The notes below the pieces were generated by a model that did not search any database, was not told where the DNA came from, and was given only the letters and a program-made list of their open reading frames with translations. The position numbers were made by a program, and so were the translations under genes. Below, in pieces: positions 1-12,884 of a DNA stretch of 64,000 nucleotides. This stretch comes from Heliocidaris tuberculata. Lineage: Eukaryota > Echinodermata > Echinoidea > Camarodonta > Echinometridae. How positions within the stretch are numbered: position 1 is the stretch's first letter; each line of letters begins with the position of its first letter. Location of the stretch: assembly GCA_025618425.1 (NCBI GenBank), contig CM046832.1:56781993-56845992 (forward strand), given 5' to 3'.

Positions 1-1078
1 GCTCAAAGAAGACGGGAATGTAAAATCAAGATATGAGAAAAAGTCATGTCCCATAGAGAATACACGCAAAATGTGAAAAATTGACATGCCTCCTTTAATC
101 GCAAAAATACACCGTAATCCCTTTGTCAAAATGAAAAATGGTGGTGACTGATCTTGTAGAGAATTGTCTCAGCTACAACATATCGAAAATTGGATGAAAA
201 TCGACTAACTATGAGTGAAATATTGTCAAATGAATACAAAATTTATGACGTCATTTTTTCGAAATCAAATTTTTGAGTTCATATGCAAATGTGACGACGT
301 TCCGATCGATTGACCCCCAAATTTTTTTCATGAATTACAATCTACAACTCATAGGCTTTCAGAAAATGTAAAAAATATGGGGGGTAGCCACACATTCTGA
401 CGAGCTATGGCGGATTTTATATAGACATGTTTTTACCACTTTTTACATTATATTGCCCATTGACGCGCGCACGAATTTTAAACTTTGACGCGCGCGTGTG
501 GTATTATGGAAGGTCGAGAATGACTGGAAATAGTTGGAAATTGTCAAGAATAGTGTCAGGAATCCAAACCATATGAAAAAACTGCGTTTTTACATTCCGT
601 ACGCGCTCTACGCGCGCATAACGCGCGCGCGGACGTGCACGCACGGAAAATTTTGAAATGCTTAAAATGGCCTCAAACGTGTGCAAAATGAATTTGAGAT
701 GATTTTGAGCATTTTTAAATTTTGACGCGCGCGTACGTGCACGTCATAATGCGCGCGCAAATTTTGCTGACACGTTACATTGACCCTTGACCGGAAGTTT
801 ATGTGTGTTAAATATGGTTCATTTTTGATGACTCGTTATGAAGATATGATCGATAATGTGATTTCACAAAATGGCGCCTGGATGACGTCACGATGACCTG
901 ATGACCTTGAAATATTTCGTGGCACTTGACCATGATAGGCCTGATAACTGACTGAAATTTGATGAAAAGTGAGTGAGCCGAATTTGAGAAATCACTGTCA
1001 CAAAAAAGTGGCGTAAATAAAGAATAATAAAGAAAATTCTGACGAAATTAAGAGGTGATCTGTCTACGACAGACCACC
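1..1078. mobile_element. Non-autonomous TIR element, copy A (left end outside window)
   Basis: This is highly similar to 2563-3660 from its first base: the opening 170 nt align with 2563-2735 with few differences, and the last 370 nt align with 3290-3660. It ends with the hairpin-forming GGTGATCTGTC...GACAGACCACC, followed by TA at 1079-1080. Alternating CpG-rich blocks (e.g. 466-500, 601-650, 724-760) stand out from the AT-rich surroundings. It contains TGACGTCA at 246-253 and 883-890. No transposase reading frame is present. Confidence 0.7.
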
Positions 1079-1080
1079 TA

Positions 1081-1978
1081 ATAATACCTATAACGTGTGT
1101 GTCTATGGCAAAATGGGCAATTTAAACTTTGAAAGCCATTTTCGGCCTGAAAACGACCGTTAAAACGTTTGAGCTACACGAGCCTTTTTTGTGTAGAATT
1201 TTCTGCTCTTTCATCTGAATCAAGTCCCAAGTCTCTAGCACCCCGCAAACTGAAGTTAGAGGCCCCGTTCAAGGTCCGACAAGGGTATTTTTCACCCCAA
1301 AATCACTAAATGAAGCCTAGATGACGTCATAATGTCGTCATGAACCTCAGATTTTCACCGTCAATACTTCTTATCAGTCCTCATTACTGTGCTGAATTTT
1401 AAAAAGATTCATGGTTTCGTTTTTGAGTTATTGCCCCCGTAAAAAAAGGGGGGGGGGTAAAAAAGGAAAAAATGAATTATTAAAAAAAAACGAATTGAGG
1501 TATGAATGTGAATTTTTGTGTGCATGATATTTGGTGCAGATGTGATGACTATAGGAAGATTGAGAAAGATTTACCTCCTCGTTTGGGAGTTATCGGGGGT
1601 GGCATTTTTCATATTTGCGGGGGCACTGACGCGCGAACGTGGGCGCACGTGCGCATCTAAGTCTCTGAATTTGACCTGATTGATATTAGCTTCCCTCATG
1701 CCTAATATGAATGAGAAATGACTTTCCCTGATGAAGATATAACCATGACTTGATTTTCACAAAGTGGCGCCTGTATGACCTCACGATGACCTGATGAGCT
1801 TGAAAAGTTTCCGGGAACTTGATCTCATAGGGGCTGATGACTGACGAAAATTTGAAGATATTGGACTAAGCCGATTTTGAGATATCATGGTCACAAAAAG
1901 TGGGCGGAAAAAGGAAAGCTCGTTTTGACAAAACTAAAATTAACCTACTAGAACTTTAATTCGTCACTGAAGACGAAT
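1081..1978. repeat. Diverged relative of the same element (copy C)
   Basis: Positions about 1620-1910 are a diverged match to the 3' interior of copies A and B: the same order of a CG-rich block, a GGCGCCTG..TGACC..CACGATGACCTGATG segment, a CTGATGACTGA segment, and a GTCACAAAAAGTGG segment. A small inverted repeat, TTCGTC/GACGAA, lies at about 1961-1977. One TGACGTCA lies at 1322-1329. A poly-G run occurs at 1448-1457. It is sandwiched between two intact ends, suggesting nested or tandem insertion. Confidence 0.5.
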
Positions 1979-1980
1979 TA

Positions 1981-3660
1981 GGTGGTCTGTCTTCCCGTTG
2001 GTAAAATTGCTAAGGTGTGATAATATTTGTGCAAGATAATATTCCTGATTATGTTGAAAATGGATGGAGACTTGCGTCAAAGAAAATCGGGCAATTTCAT
2101 ATTGCATTATACATTGGATATTAAACCCATAGGTTTAATACACGACAGGCAATCAGATTTTGCATAGGGTTGTACACAAACTACATTCAATTAGGCATAA
2201 CACGCAAAATAAAAAAGTTTATTACATTGTTTGTGATTTTATATGTTACAGTAGTCGAAGCAAATGGTAAAATATGAGGCAAAAAGAAGAAAAAAAAATT
2301 TCAAAAAAAAAATGGACGCACCGGGATTCGAACCTGGGTCGGCGGGATGGGAGGCAAGTGCTTTACCAATGGACCAAAAGTTTTCCAATAGAGATAACAC
2401 GTAGACGAAAAACGGGATTCTCAAATGACATTTTGTACTTAAAAAACGGGCATGATCCCGACATCTGATCAAAAATTGGAGGGCACACTTGTGAAAGCTT
2501 ATAGTCTCAGCTATAACATACCAAAATTTGGAAGAAAATCGAGCAGAAACATCAGAGATACTGCTCAAAGAAGACGGGAATGTAGAATCAAGATTTGAGA
2601 AAAAGTCATGTCCCATAGAGAATACACGCAAAATGAGAAAAATTGACATACCTCCTTTATTCGCAAAAATACACCATGATCCCTTTGTCAAAATGAAAAA
2701 TCGTGGTGACTGATCTTGTAGAGAATTGTCTCAGCTACAACATATCCAAATTTGGGCGAAAAATGACCAATATTAAAGGAGTTATAGTGAAATTTGCATA
2801 AATTTGATGACGTCATTTTTGAAAAAATGAAATTTTGAGTTTAGACGCCATTTTGATGACTTTGCAATATAATTGAGGCTCAAATTACCCATGAAATTAT
2901 ATCTATGATTCCTCCTCTACCCAAATATGAAAAGAAATTGGGGGGTTTATGGACTATTTAAAGAGCTAGAGTTAATTTTGTAGAGGCATGTTTTTGCACG
3001 TTTTTACGTTATTTTCGCCATAGACGCGCGCACGGATTTTAAAGTTTGACGCACGCGTGCGGCATTATTAGATGTCAAGAATGACTGAAACTAATTGGAA
3101 ATTGTCAAGAATTTTATCAGAAATCGATACCATGCAAAAAAAACGGCATTTCTACCTTCCGTACGTGCTGCGCACGCGCAAAACGCGCGCGCGGACGCGT
3201 GCGCGCGCAAAATTTTGAAATGCTTAAAATGACCTGAACTGTACTCTCCTTTGATCAAAAAGTGATTTTGAGCATTTTTAAATTTTGACGCGCGCGTACG
3301 TGCGCGTCATGACGTGCCCGCGGATTTTGCTGACATTTGACATTGACCCTTGACCTGAAGTTTATGTGTGTTTAATATGGTTTATTTTTGATCACTCGTT
3401 ATGAAGATATGATCGATAATGTGATTTCACAAAATGGCGCCTGGATGACGTCACGATGACCTGATGACCTTGAAAAAGATAGGGGCACTTGACCTTGATA
3501 GGCCTGATAACTGACGAAAATTTGAAGAAAATTGATTCAGTTGATTTTGAGAAGTCACGGTCACAAGAAATGGGGAGAAAAATAAAAATAAAGAATAAAT
3601 AAATAATAAAGAAAATTCGTACGAAATTAAGAGGTGATCTGTCGATACCGACAGACCACC
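1981..3660. mobile_element. Complete 1.68-kb TA-flanked TIR element, copy B
   Basis: The left end GGTGGTCTGTC (1981-1991) is the inverse complement of the right end GACAGACCACC (3650-3660). Both are flanked by TA (1979-1980 and 3661-3662), as expected for Tc1/mariner-type target duplication. The right terminus can also fold on itself (GGTGATCTGTC at 3633 pairing with the end). The interior carries a decayed tRNA-like segment, CpG-rich alternating blocks near 3023-3060 and 3160-3210, and CREs at 2808-2815 and 3446-3453. There is no transposase, so it would be mobilised in trans. The superfamily is inferred from TA and TIR only. Confidence 0.65.
2313..2386 (-). pseudogene. Degenerate tRNA-like sequence (Gly-CCC-like) within repeat copy B
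   Basis: On the minus strand an A-box-like TTGGTCCATTGGTAAAGCAC (2357-2376) is followed by a TGCCTCCCAT anticodon-loop-like segment and a perfect B box GGTTCGAATCC (2324-2334) ending in GCGTCCA. The 5' acceptor strand does not pair with the 3' strand and the anticodon stem is broken, so a functional tRNA is unlikely. It could be the head of a tRNA-derived SINE captured by the element. Confidence 0.55.
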
Positions 3661-6600
3661 TAAAAAGATTTCATTAACTAAATCACAGGACCAGACACTA
3701 ACGTCATCTTAAAACCACATGTATAATGGAAGTTGGAATGAAAAGGAAGAAAAATTTTGCTATGGCTCTGTGTCTTGCTACTAAAGGTACATTACATGGC
3801 TGATGTCTGGCTGATATGGGTTTTTCTGTCAAAACCACAAATCTGTAGCCAGATATTCTATCTTCAAGGTGAAAATCAGATCAGACCTCGAAGCATATAT
3901 CAAATAGAACTTTGATATGAAATGAAACAGGAAAACCTTAATGATGTTCTATGGTTGGTGACTTATTTGCATCTCAAAGATAGTAAAGCAGAAAATGCTT
4001 CAATGATATCAATTCAATCTAACTATGAAAAAATAAATATGGTAACATATCAACCTACATTGTTTTTTTGTTTTTTTGTCATTTAATCTGTTTATCATTT
4101 ACTCTAAATTCAGGGGTATGTATAAAATCATCTTCTCTGGGGAAAATCTTGTTTCATGAAGATTCAATTTATTCTTAATACTGAAATAGTGAAAATAGAA
4201 AAAATATCCAGGTTATCCACATGTAGATGCAAACTCTGTTTAACTGTATGTGTTGTGCTGCCCTCTTTGTGCAGTTTGCAAAGATATCTGGTCCACAAAG
4301 TATGTCTATTCACAAAATATATCTATCTATCAAATTCACCATCTATCTATCTCTTCAACTCCCATTATTCTCTTTTTCTTTCTCTCTCTCTCCCCCTCTC
4401 AATAGATCAAAATCAACATATCTATGCTTTACCTCTAAATTTCTGTCTACTATGTTATTTTAGATGTTTATAATATAGTGGACAAAAATTATATAATAAT
4501 CAATATTTCTACCCTCCCCTCCCTTTCCCTCTATAAATATACATTTTGAGCCTAACTTTAACTCCTTTTTACATCAAAATGGCCAAAAATAATTGATACA
4601 CTATAAAACACAACTTTTTTTTTTGGGGGGGGGATATTCCTGTTGATACTGAACTGAAAACAGTGTGTTGTGTAGAAAATCACCTTGATCTGTTTTAAAA
4701 GTATAGATTTTTTAAAATACCTTTGAAGTATACAGAATGAAGGATATAGTTGAGGACTGATCATTTTATATAACATGTAATTCTGTAAGTTAAAAACTAA
4801 GGAGGTCTATATTCTTTGGCTCTGTCTCCAATGAGTATTTTAAAATATGTGAGGGGGCAGGGGGAAGTATGGTAGTGTGGATGAAAAGGAAAATCAGGTC
4901 ATTATTGAAAGGTTAAAATCGCCCAGTTCTGGCACGCTGCAGAGTGACAATACACAAACATGCATAATACAATGGAAGCTGGAAGGAGATGGGGGTACAA
5001 CCGTCTCGGATTACATGGTTTCTCCTCCCCTTCCCTCTTCCTCTGCCTGAAGGTGTGTTATCCTTGGCCTAACTCCTTTCCTCTCATGCTCGCTGCATCT
5101 TTCCAGGTAGCTAACTATCCCCATCGACATGACTGACGTTCAGCGCAATGATCCGTTCACACCCATTCTCAGCTTCAAAACACATTAGGAAAGTTTCCAA
5201 GATGGATATTGTTTAAATGATATATGTAATACAACAACAGCAAAAAAGACAATTCAGTGTAAGATAACCAATTAAAAAAGACATTAAGTAAAATATCATT
5301 ATGAAACATGATGAATTTGGGGTACATCAAATTTGTTTAGAATATACATTCATGAAACGCACTCAATAAAATAAAGAGATGCAAGAGGCAAATTGACCTT
5401 TCAACACACAAAAATTATCTTCTTGACTACAATTTTCCAGTTTATTCTTTTAAAGCAGTTTAAGTGCATTTATACATGATTCAACTTATTTCATTTCATA
5501 TCTACTGAATAGTCACAGAGATAGATAAAAGTAAGAGGATTGAAATAACCTTTACTTGACAGCAATGAGAAGTTCATAAGCAAACTAAGAAATGGCCTAA
5601 TTATTACCAGCAGAGCCTATATATCACTTTATCCAAAGAGAGTCTTCACTATTATCATTGGCTCAAGTCTCATAAGAGTACTACATGTTTTGAATTAGGT
5701 ATCATATTCTGTTGTTTATTTCACTCAAGTTGCAATTAGTTAAGGCTGCCAAAGTCTACATGCAGAGGTGTCATGCCATATACAGCAACCACTTTAAAAC
5801 CATGTCCTACAGTTTGCAACGACTAGAAGAGTTTTAAATGCATAGAATTGAATGTCAAATACGGTACATTCTTCTGTTATCACACTAATAACGCAAACCA
5901 TATTTCAAATTTTCTTATTCATTCTAGTTTTCTCACAATATACTTTTCACCTTGATAATGACTCATGCTTATAATAATTTATAACAGTATAAAAAGCAAT
6001 TCCATGTTATACATGAATTATCTGTAAACCTATATCTATACATACAACTTGTTAATCTTCAATATTCTCCCTCCCCTGAAGAAGGCACTGCAGCAGAATA
6101 GAGCTAAGACCTAGACATGATAGCTGCAAACAAACTTTTGGAGAGGCTATTGGTCTAATAATTAAATCTAGTCTAGCCTAACTGACTAGCCAGTCTCTGA
6201 AGCTCAAAAGGCATTTGAATTTTGGGCCAAATTGAGGCCCCTATACAGTGTGTATCAAAATAAATATCATCCAAATTATTCTATGCTATGCTATGCTATT
6301 TCAATTGGTCCATTCAATAACAAAGCATTCATTCAAGTGTGGAATCAATGAAAGTACATGTAGTGATTTCATTCTTTATACCATTTGCCAAAACTTAGAA
6401 AAAAATTGGATTCGTACCTGCCATCTTCAACAAGTTATTTGTGACATCAGTGATGGAAGTGAGGTATCAATAGAAAGGTGAATAGTTCTTCTTTATTTTT
6501 AGGCTCAATGTAAAATGTAGAAATAAATAACCTTGTAATATTATCCCTTTGAATTTGGATTACTGCAGCATTTACAACAGCACAAAAAAGAGAAAGACTT

Positions 6601-7079
6601 TCCTTTCTCCCATCCTACTTCAAAGGCCTTTATTTTTCTAATTTTATTTTAGCAAGATAGGAGGCATATTATGAATGATATATACACAAAAAAAATTGTT
6701 TGACACCTACTTGCACTGTGAAGGGCAAAACTATTAGACTTTTTCAAAAATCTTCTTGATAAGGAAGGAACTTTTACTTGTGTTAAATAGAGAGAGAGAG
6801 AGAGAGAGAGAGCCTCTCGAAAATTGTATTTGCAGCTACCATGATTTTTTATTTTGATTTCTTTGTCATGAAAAGGAGAATATTGACCAAAGAAAAGTTA
6901 CAAAAGATAAATATACAGGTGATTCATGTATTACTCTAAAATTGACGACATGACCCAGCTATATTATGTATATCAATCTCTTGTATTTTTCTTTGTATGC
7001 AGTAACTCCACTGATTTTCTTTTTCTTTTATCTTTGTTTACAAATATGTACATTAATCTCCACCCATAAAATGTGTATG

Positions 7080-7212
7080 TTTATATTGTACCCTATTCAT
7101 TATTGTTTATAATGTTTAGTATCATTATTGCAATATGTTTGTATCACCAGTGGAAGAAGACTTTCCAGAACATGGACAATAAATGCATACTTTTACTTAT
7201 ACTTATACTTAG
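7080..7212 (+). repeat. Possible 3' end of a non-LTR retrotransposon
   Basis: GTGGAAGAAGACTTTCCAG lies shortly before ACAATAAATGC and a short (ACTTAT)n tail, an arrangement like 3' termini of CR1/L2-type elements. No reverse transcriptase reading frame is adjacent. The call is tentative. Confidence 0.25.
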
Positions 7213-9599
7213 AATGATTCCATACACTGCTGAAACATGTGCATAATGTTAAAGATAAAGTTGAGTTATGGTCATGAGATTGAATTGTGAAAGGAACTGT
7301 CTCAAAGCAATTTGGAAAGGTTGATTATACCGCCATAAGAATTGGTGTATGCTGTAAGGTTTCGGAATCACCAAAATGATAAGAAATTGACTCAATCCTG
7401 CTAGGAGTCACATGCACTGCACACAGAAATATGTATATGGGACTATACACAAATGTTCGGCCCAAACATTTCAGCTGTTTCTTGTCATATTTTTGAATGT
7501 GAGAATATTTGAAGAGCAATCCTTTTCAGGGGACATTTCTACTATGATAATCTTTCAAACTAACATAAAGAGAATGAGAAATCTCACAAATTATTTTTCA
7601 ACTTTCCTAGAACTCAACCTTCTTGGAGTGAAGAGATGTAGGGGAGGGGAGTGAGGAAATGTAGGGGAGGGGTGTGATGGGTTATAACAGTACATCCAGA
7701 CCCAAAGCATCAAGTGTGAATGACCCCGGTCTTGGACACTGCACACAATACGCAATGAGTCAACTCTTCAGGGCAGGAAACGATGTTTCAGGACAAAAGG
7801 AACACACAATTACCATCTCTTTGCTTCCATAGTCTGCGGTTCCAAACCCCCAGCTCAGTCAAAATAATTAAAGATGAACACGGAAAAAGAGAAAGATGTA
7901 TTTATAGCTCACTTACGGCTGAATTATACACCCACTCAGGTTTAGCTTCTGTAAATCATTAAACACAGATCAGACATGAATGGATTTCGATTACAAAATC
8001 ATGCACAGGCTACATATGAAGTGTTCATTACAAAAATAATCTGGAATTAATTAAAAACTCTTTCATGCTTTGCAATAAAATTTGTGTAAAATGTTCTGAG
8101 ATTTCCTTGTATTTTCCATATAAAGGCATACCTATTTCCTCTAGATCTCAATGGTGACCCCCTCCCTCCCCAAGAAATTAAAAATTTATAGTCTGAAATA
8201 CAATACTAGTAAATTTAGTTGGCAGGCAACCATCCTACCCCAGACGATCTCCAACCCTTCCTCCCTCTCTCCTAACATTATTTTCGGCGTGATCTGGTGG
8301 TTCTTATCGGTGCCTTCCTGCGTCCACTACCCCTTCCCTCCCCAAGTCCTCCCCTGAGGGGAACCTCTTGGTGAGATGGAGAGTCGGCAACTGCTTCTTT
8401 AGACAGTGCCCATGACTGGCCATGCCATCTGGAATGGATTAATTGCCTTCATTGATAAAATATCAATGCACTTTTTAAGCATTGAGGAAGACGTAGGAGA
8501 CAAGAAAATTAACCATTAAATGCTTCCAGTATGTTTATGAGCACTATTCTTGTTTTGTAATCATGGTTGTGACACTCAACTGTGTTTACTATTCAATGGC
8601 TCATTCTCTTCTTTGATGAAACTCAAGTATGTTGCTTGGTTTCACCCAATGGATTTTGATCTTCAGGCATCTTTAAAAAACGGAAGCAGACCAAAATCCA
8701 AAAGGGTTAACGGTTTGTGTCCTCCAAGGTTGAGGATGTAGCCTTTCAACTAGTGCAGAATCATTTTCCTATTAAGATTATATTAAACAAGATCCTTTGA
8801 CAGGAGGTCTGATTTCTAGAGTTTCGATAAAAATTTGAATATGAATCACAAACTGTAATGGAAACTCATGGGCGCAACTGACAATGATAGAAGATTGGAT
8901 TGGGAATATTTGTAATAGATACAATAACATGATAAAAAAAAGTTCTTGTAGCCATTCTCTACAGATTTCCATGACCCCTTTCTAAATGTTTAAAATCAAC
9001 ACCCAACTTCCTCTGACAGACACATGTTCCCCCTGGTACATTCCCCTTCTAAAGATTACAATGAAGATGACAGAGGCTACAATCACTGAGGAGAGGAAAG
9101 AAAGAAAGCAACGACTACATCTTCATGAGGACCTCCTTCAAGTCAACGAGTGATTCAACCCCAGCTGTCTGGGATTATGTTTACAGGTAACCAAGGCAAC
9201 CAGGATGCTGTCTGCCTATCCCTCGGACCTTCGTTTCCCAGGAGCCCCCTCGCTACATCCTTCATTAGGCAGTGGACCACTTTTTTAATCAAAAAGTTGT
9301 CTTAGTTCACCATGTTGTTTTGTAAAATTTGAGGATTGTAACAAGTAGGGCACAGGTAGTTCGAATTGAGGTTATAAGGAGGAAAATGGAAAGAGGTCCA
9401 GACAATGTCTCATATTTAAAAATGCACAGGGGAGTTGTTGTTTGGTGATATGGGTCAAATGAAGTGGAAATGTTGGTTTACCTGTATTTACCACGGAAAA
9501 CACCTCAGGAAACAAACAAGTTCCTGAGATATGCCTCATCTTATTTACCTAAACCATGCCTAAACAATGAGGAAAGCAACCTTTCTCTAAACGGGTGAG

Positions 9600-9840
9600 C
9601 TGCAGAAGCAGACAGAGGGGATGTGGGGAAGGGTGGAGGGGGAAAGAGAGAGGGAGCATACAAAGAGGAGAGATGAAATAAGGAGAGAAAATAAAGAGGA
9701 TAAAGAGATGGGGAAAAAGAGGGGAGAAAAGGAGGTCAAGAGAAGTGGAAATGAAGCAGAAAAAAAGAAAACAATAAGTAAGACATAGACAAAGAGAGAT
9801 AAGAAAAAATAAATGCAAAAAAGGGGAAAGCATCTGATAA
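9600..9840. repeat. Polypurine (GA-rich) tract
   Basis: The + strand is almost entirely G/A for about 240 bp, continuing more loosely to about 10060. The ORF on the opposite strand reads as Leu/Phe/Ser-rich low complexity and is not a gene. It may be prone to H-DNA. Confidence 0.7.
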
Positions 9841-10737
9841 AGTGGAAGAGTAAGTTAATATTAAAATTACAAGAGTAAAGAAAAATAAAGCCAAGTCCAA
9901 GACTCAGTAAAAGAAAAACAAGAGAAATAAGATATTAATACAAGAATTTGAATCCTTCAAAAAAAAAGTAGAACAATAAAGGAATCAAGAGATAATGTGA
10001 ATTAAAAAAAAAGGGTCTTAAAAAAAGTTAGTTTTGAAAGAAATGAAATAAAGCAGGGGCCCATATAGTTTCCATGATATTAAAAGACCGGCAACAACAT
10101 AGGAATGAGTATATCAATTTAAAAAAAATTGCACATTAATCTCAAAATTATCGAAATCATCTGCAAGATCCATCCCCCCCCCCCCCCAACAATGAACTAC
10201 TCCAACAGTGATTGAAAGAGTTATCTGTAAACATCTTCCTCTCCCAATAATACATACCATATCTCACTTCTTTCTTCTTCTTTTTTCTAATGACAAATTG
10301 ATGTTTCTATTTTCACAGCCTTTGACTGGTATGGACATATGCTGCACCCCATCAACACCTTCACGCTGCTGCATCCAATTCCCACATCTGACCACAACAT
10401 ACCAGAAACTGTGACAAGGATGTACCCCTCCAACTATTATATCATTCAGTGCCCTTCAGGAGATAGACCAGAGAATTCTTCTAAAATATCGCTGGCTTTG
10501 GTGAATATTTCATATTTTCCCATTGGTTAGTAACCAGATGAAATTCATTAAAAAGAATGAGACTCTGACATTTCTATTTCAGGAAGAATTCTGCCACTTC
10601 CCTGTCAACGATGGATCCTGTTTTGACTCTTCAGGACTCTACCATAGAGCAAGTCATCTATTCTTCTTTGTCATATTGCTGCTTCTTATTTATGAGACAG
10701 TTCAAAGACAGAAAGAAATTAAAGGTTCTCATTTAAG

Positions 10738-11105
10738 GAGGTGAGTTGTCTCAGTCGGTAAAGCGTCTGCCTGTCGAACCACAGATCGTGGGTTCAAATC
10801 CACCCCAGGCAGATGACTGAAGTCTGCATTGTGTGTTAATGTGCCCCTCCCTTGTTTCATAGACGCAGACTATGTTACAGTGGAAAACACACCGTCCCTT
10901 GGATAAGACGTTAACTAGAGGCCCCGTGTAGAAGACAGTCACCACCTTTGCACGTTAAGAACCCACTGCACTATTCGAACAAGAGTAGGGGGAAACCCCG
11001 GTGTAGTGGTACACCTGCACATCCAAATCAGTTATATCGGGAGGAGAGACCTAAGGGTTACAGTGATTCAGTTCGCTTTTCCCCTCCCAGGCACAGGTGA
11101 TGCCA
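10738..11105 (+). mobile_element. tRNA-derived SINE
   Basis: The head is tRNA-like: A box GTCTCAGTCGGTAAAGCG (10748-10765) and B box GGGTTCAAATCC (10790-10801), about 40 nt apart, with a CTGTCGA segment like an Asp (GTC) anticodon loop. The body that follows contains GGATAAGACGTTAACTAGAGG (10900-10920), resembling conserved central domains of invertebrate SINEs. There is no clear poly-A or microsatellite tail, so the right boundary is approximate. Pol III transcription from the internal promoter is plausible. The SINE family is not named because I cannot compare it with a library. Confidence 0.65.
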
Positions 11106-12884
11106 AATACTTTAATAGTTCAGACATGTTATATACATGGTTTTAATCAATAGTATCAGATGTCCTTAGCTGAGAAATGTTGCAAAGTAAATTCCATCTA
11201 TGTGGTACATTCAAAACAAGTTTGTGAAAGTAATTTCTAATGCACAATTGTGTTATACCTTCATATAGTGCAAACAGTATGATATATTTTCCCACTAATC
11301 TATTCTCCTCCACCTTACATTTGAATAATAAAATTACATTATTCAAAAAATAGGAGTTTTAAAATTATTACTTTGTTCTTTTCTTTCTCCAGAACAGAGA
11401 GTGGTAATCTTCAAATAAGTGATTTGGATGAAGAAGGGGGGGGGGGGGGGGGTGTAAAACAGCTTTTGATATGATTTTTACTCTAATAAAACACAAAACT
11501 CCAATTGACATCACATCGTTATCTTTTTTCTACAAAGTTGGTTTTCATGAAACAATACAACAGTACAATAGTATGTGACAAAATATTGCAAACAACCATT
11601 TTGAATATTCACTCAACTTTCATAGAACTAACTATTCTCTTGATTGTTTTCATAAACCCATGGCTCATACAACCCATGAGTACATACTTCTTGTAAGGTG
11701 TCTGCTCAAACTGAAAGTCGTAACTGTCAATCTTTATACAGCAATTTTGTGTAATATGACAACGACGAGCCTGCGTAAAATGGTTGGATTTTAGGGAATC
11801 CACGTGGAGTCGTCTCCTTAACCAGAAGCATAAACTGTGACAGACAAGAGAAACAAGAAGGGAATTCGACTCTGAAGTGATCCCCTAATTGATTCAATGG
11901 TGTATTAACAAGATTCATGTGGAAGGCACTTCGGCAGCTTTCCAATTGAAATAACTTCATCGTCTTGATCGTGCCACAGGTCAACAGTTAACTATAGTAT
12001 GTGAAACTATGAGGATTAAGCAATCAATGATTCACTTGATTGATTAACCTCTATAATGCAGTTCAACAGGATCCATGAGGTTACATCTTTGAAAGACATT
12101 AATGTTATGATGTTACTCTTCCCAAAGCTTAGTGATACAGGCATTTTTCAATGAATTTCAAGGACCTTTTTCAGATCATGATATTATAAGGATCAGGATA
12201 GAAACTTTACTTTGAAACGAGGTGATTACACAAAGGTCATTTGAACATTTGCCTCCTGCATTCACAGAAAAATTCATTATTCCAACAGATAATGAAGAAG
12301 GATATGAAACATTCCATACAAAGTTATTCTACTGAGATATTTCACTCTCTCATTTCTCTTAACTCCTCTGGCTATGATTAGTATTTCCATTCCGTGCCAA
12401 CTTGACAGCCAATTTCTCATGGAATTGAAAGAAAGCATCCTAAAAGTAAAGTACAAAAACCTGGCGTAGCGGAACAATAGTAAAAAAGGTGTCAAAACTG
12501 ATTTAGTGAAGATGGTCAGCTGTCTAAGGTTTCCTTAGACGTCACCCATAGAGAGAGGATGAGTCATCCTTGGAGTTTGTCCTGATAACATCAACAAAAT
12601 TACTACTGCTAAATATGGGAGGATGTTCATGTAAGCAAAGTTCTCAGTATTCATGAAGTTCAGCAATGATTACATAAATTATCATGTGTTACTGTTGTAT
12701 GAAATACGTTATTAAATGTTGTCAAGAGTACATACCTCATATTGGTTTTGATGGTATAACAAAAATCTAAAAAGAGAGGATAATTTCATATAAAAAATGA
12801 GCCTGCTAGCCTCCTCACTATGATCTCTGAACCTATAATCCTGACCCATAAACGAAGGTCTTAAATTTCATGTGGCAAATATTA
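11106..12884. other. Intergenic, no supported gene
   Basis: Contains a 17-nt poly-G run (11436-11452). Other short ORFs have no recognisable domain. Nothing else stands out. Confidence 0.6.

Larger units (their letters stand above)
3663..10737. other. Intergenic region without supported genes
   Basis: AT-rich DNA with short ORFs only. Visible items: a TCTATC/CT-rich stretch (4318-4402), a T/G run (4615-4633), a (TATGC)n microsatellite (6283-6298), (AG)12 at 6789-6812, a G-rich direct repeat (7629-7672), and a poly-C run (10174-10187). Segment 7080-7210 ends in AATAAATGC plus an ACTTAT repeat, reminiscent of a non-LTR retrotransposon tail. 9600-10060 is strongly purine-rich on + strand. Confidence 0.6.

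Noticed and set aside
2239..2691. 150-codon minus-strand ORF
   Set aside because: It reads through a tRNA-like sequence (giving the typical DPGSNPGA peptide) and transposon DNA; not a gene.
10310..10530. ORF after a good acceptor-like TTTTCACAG
   Set aside because: The peptide has no recognisable domain and no matching donor or neighbouring exons were found.
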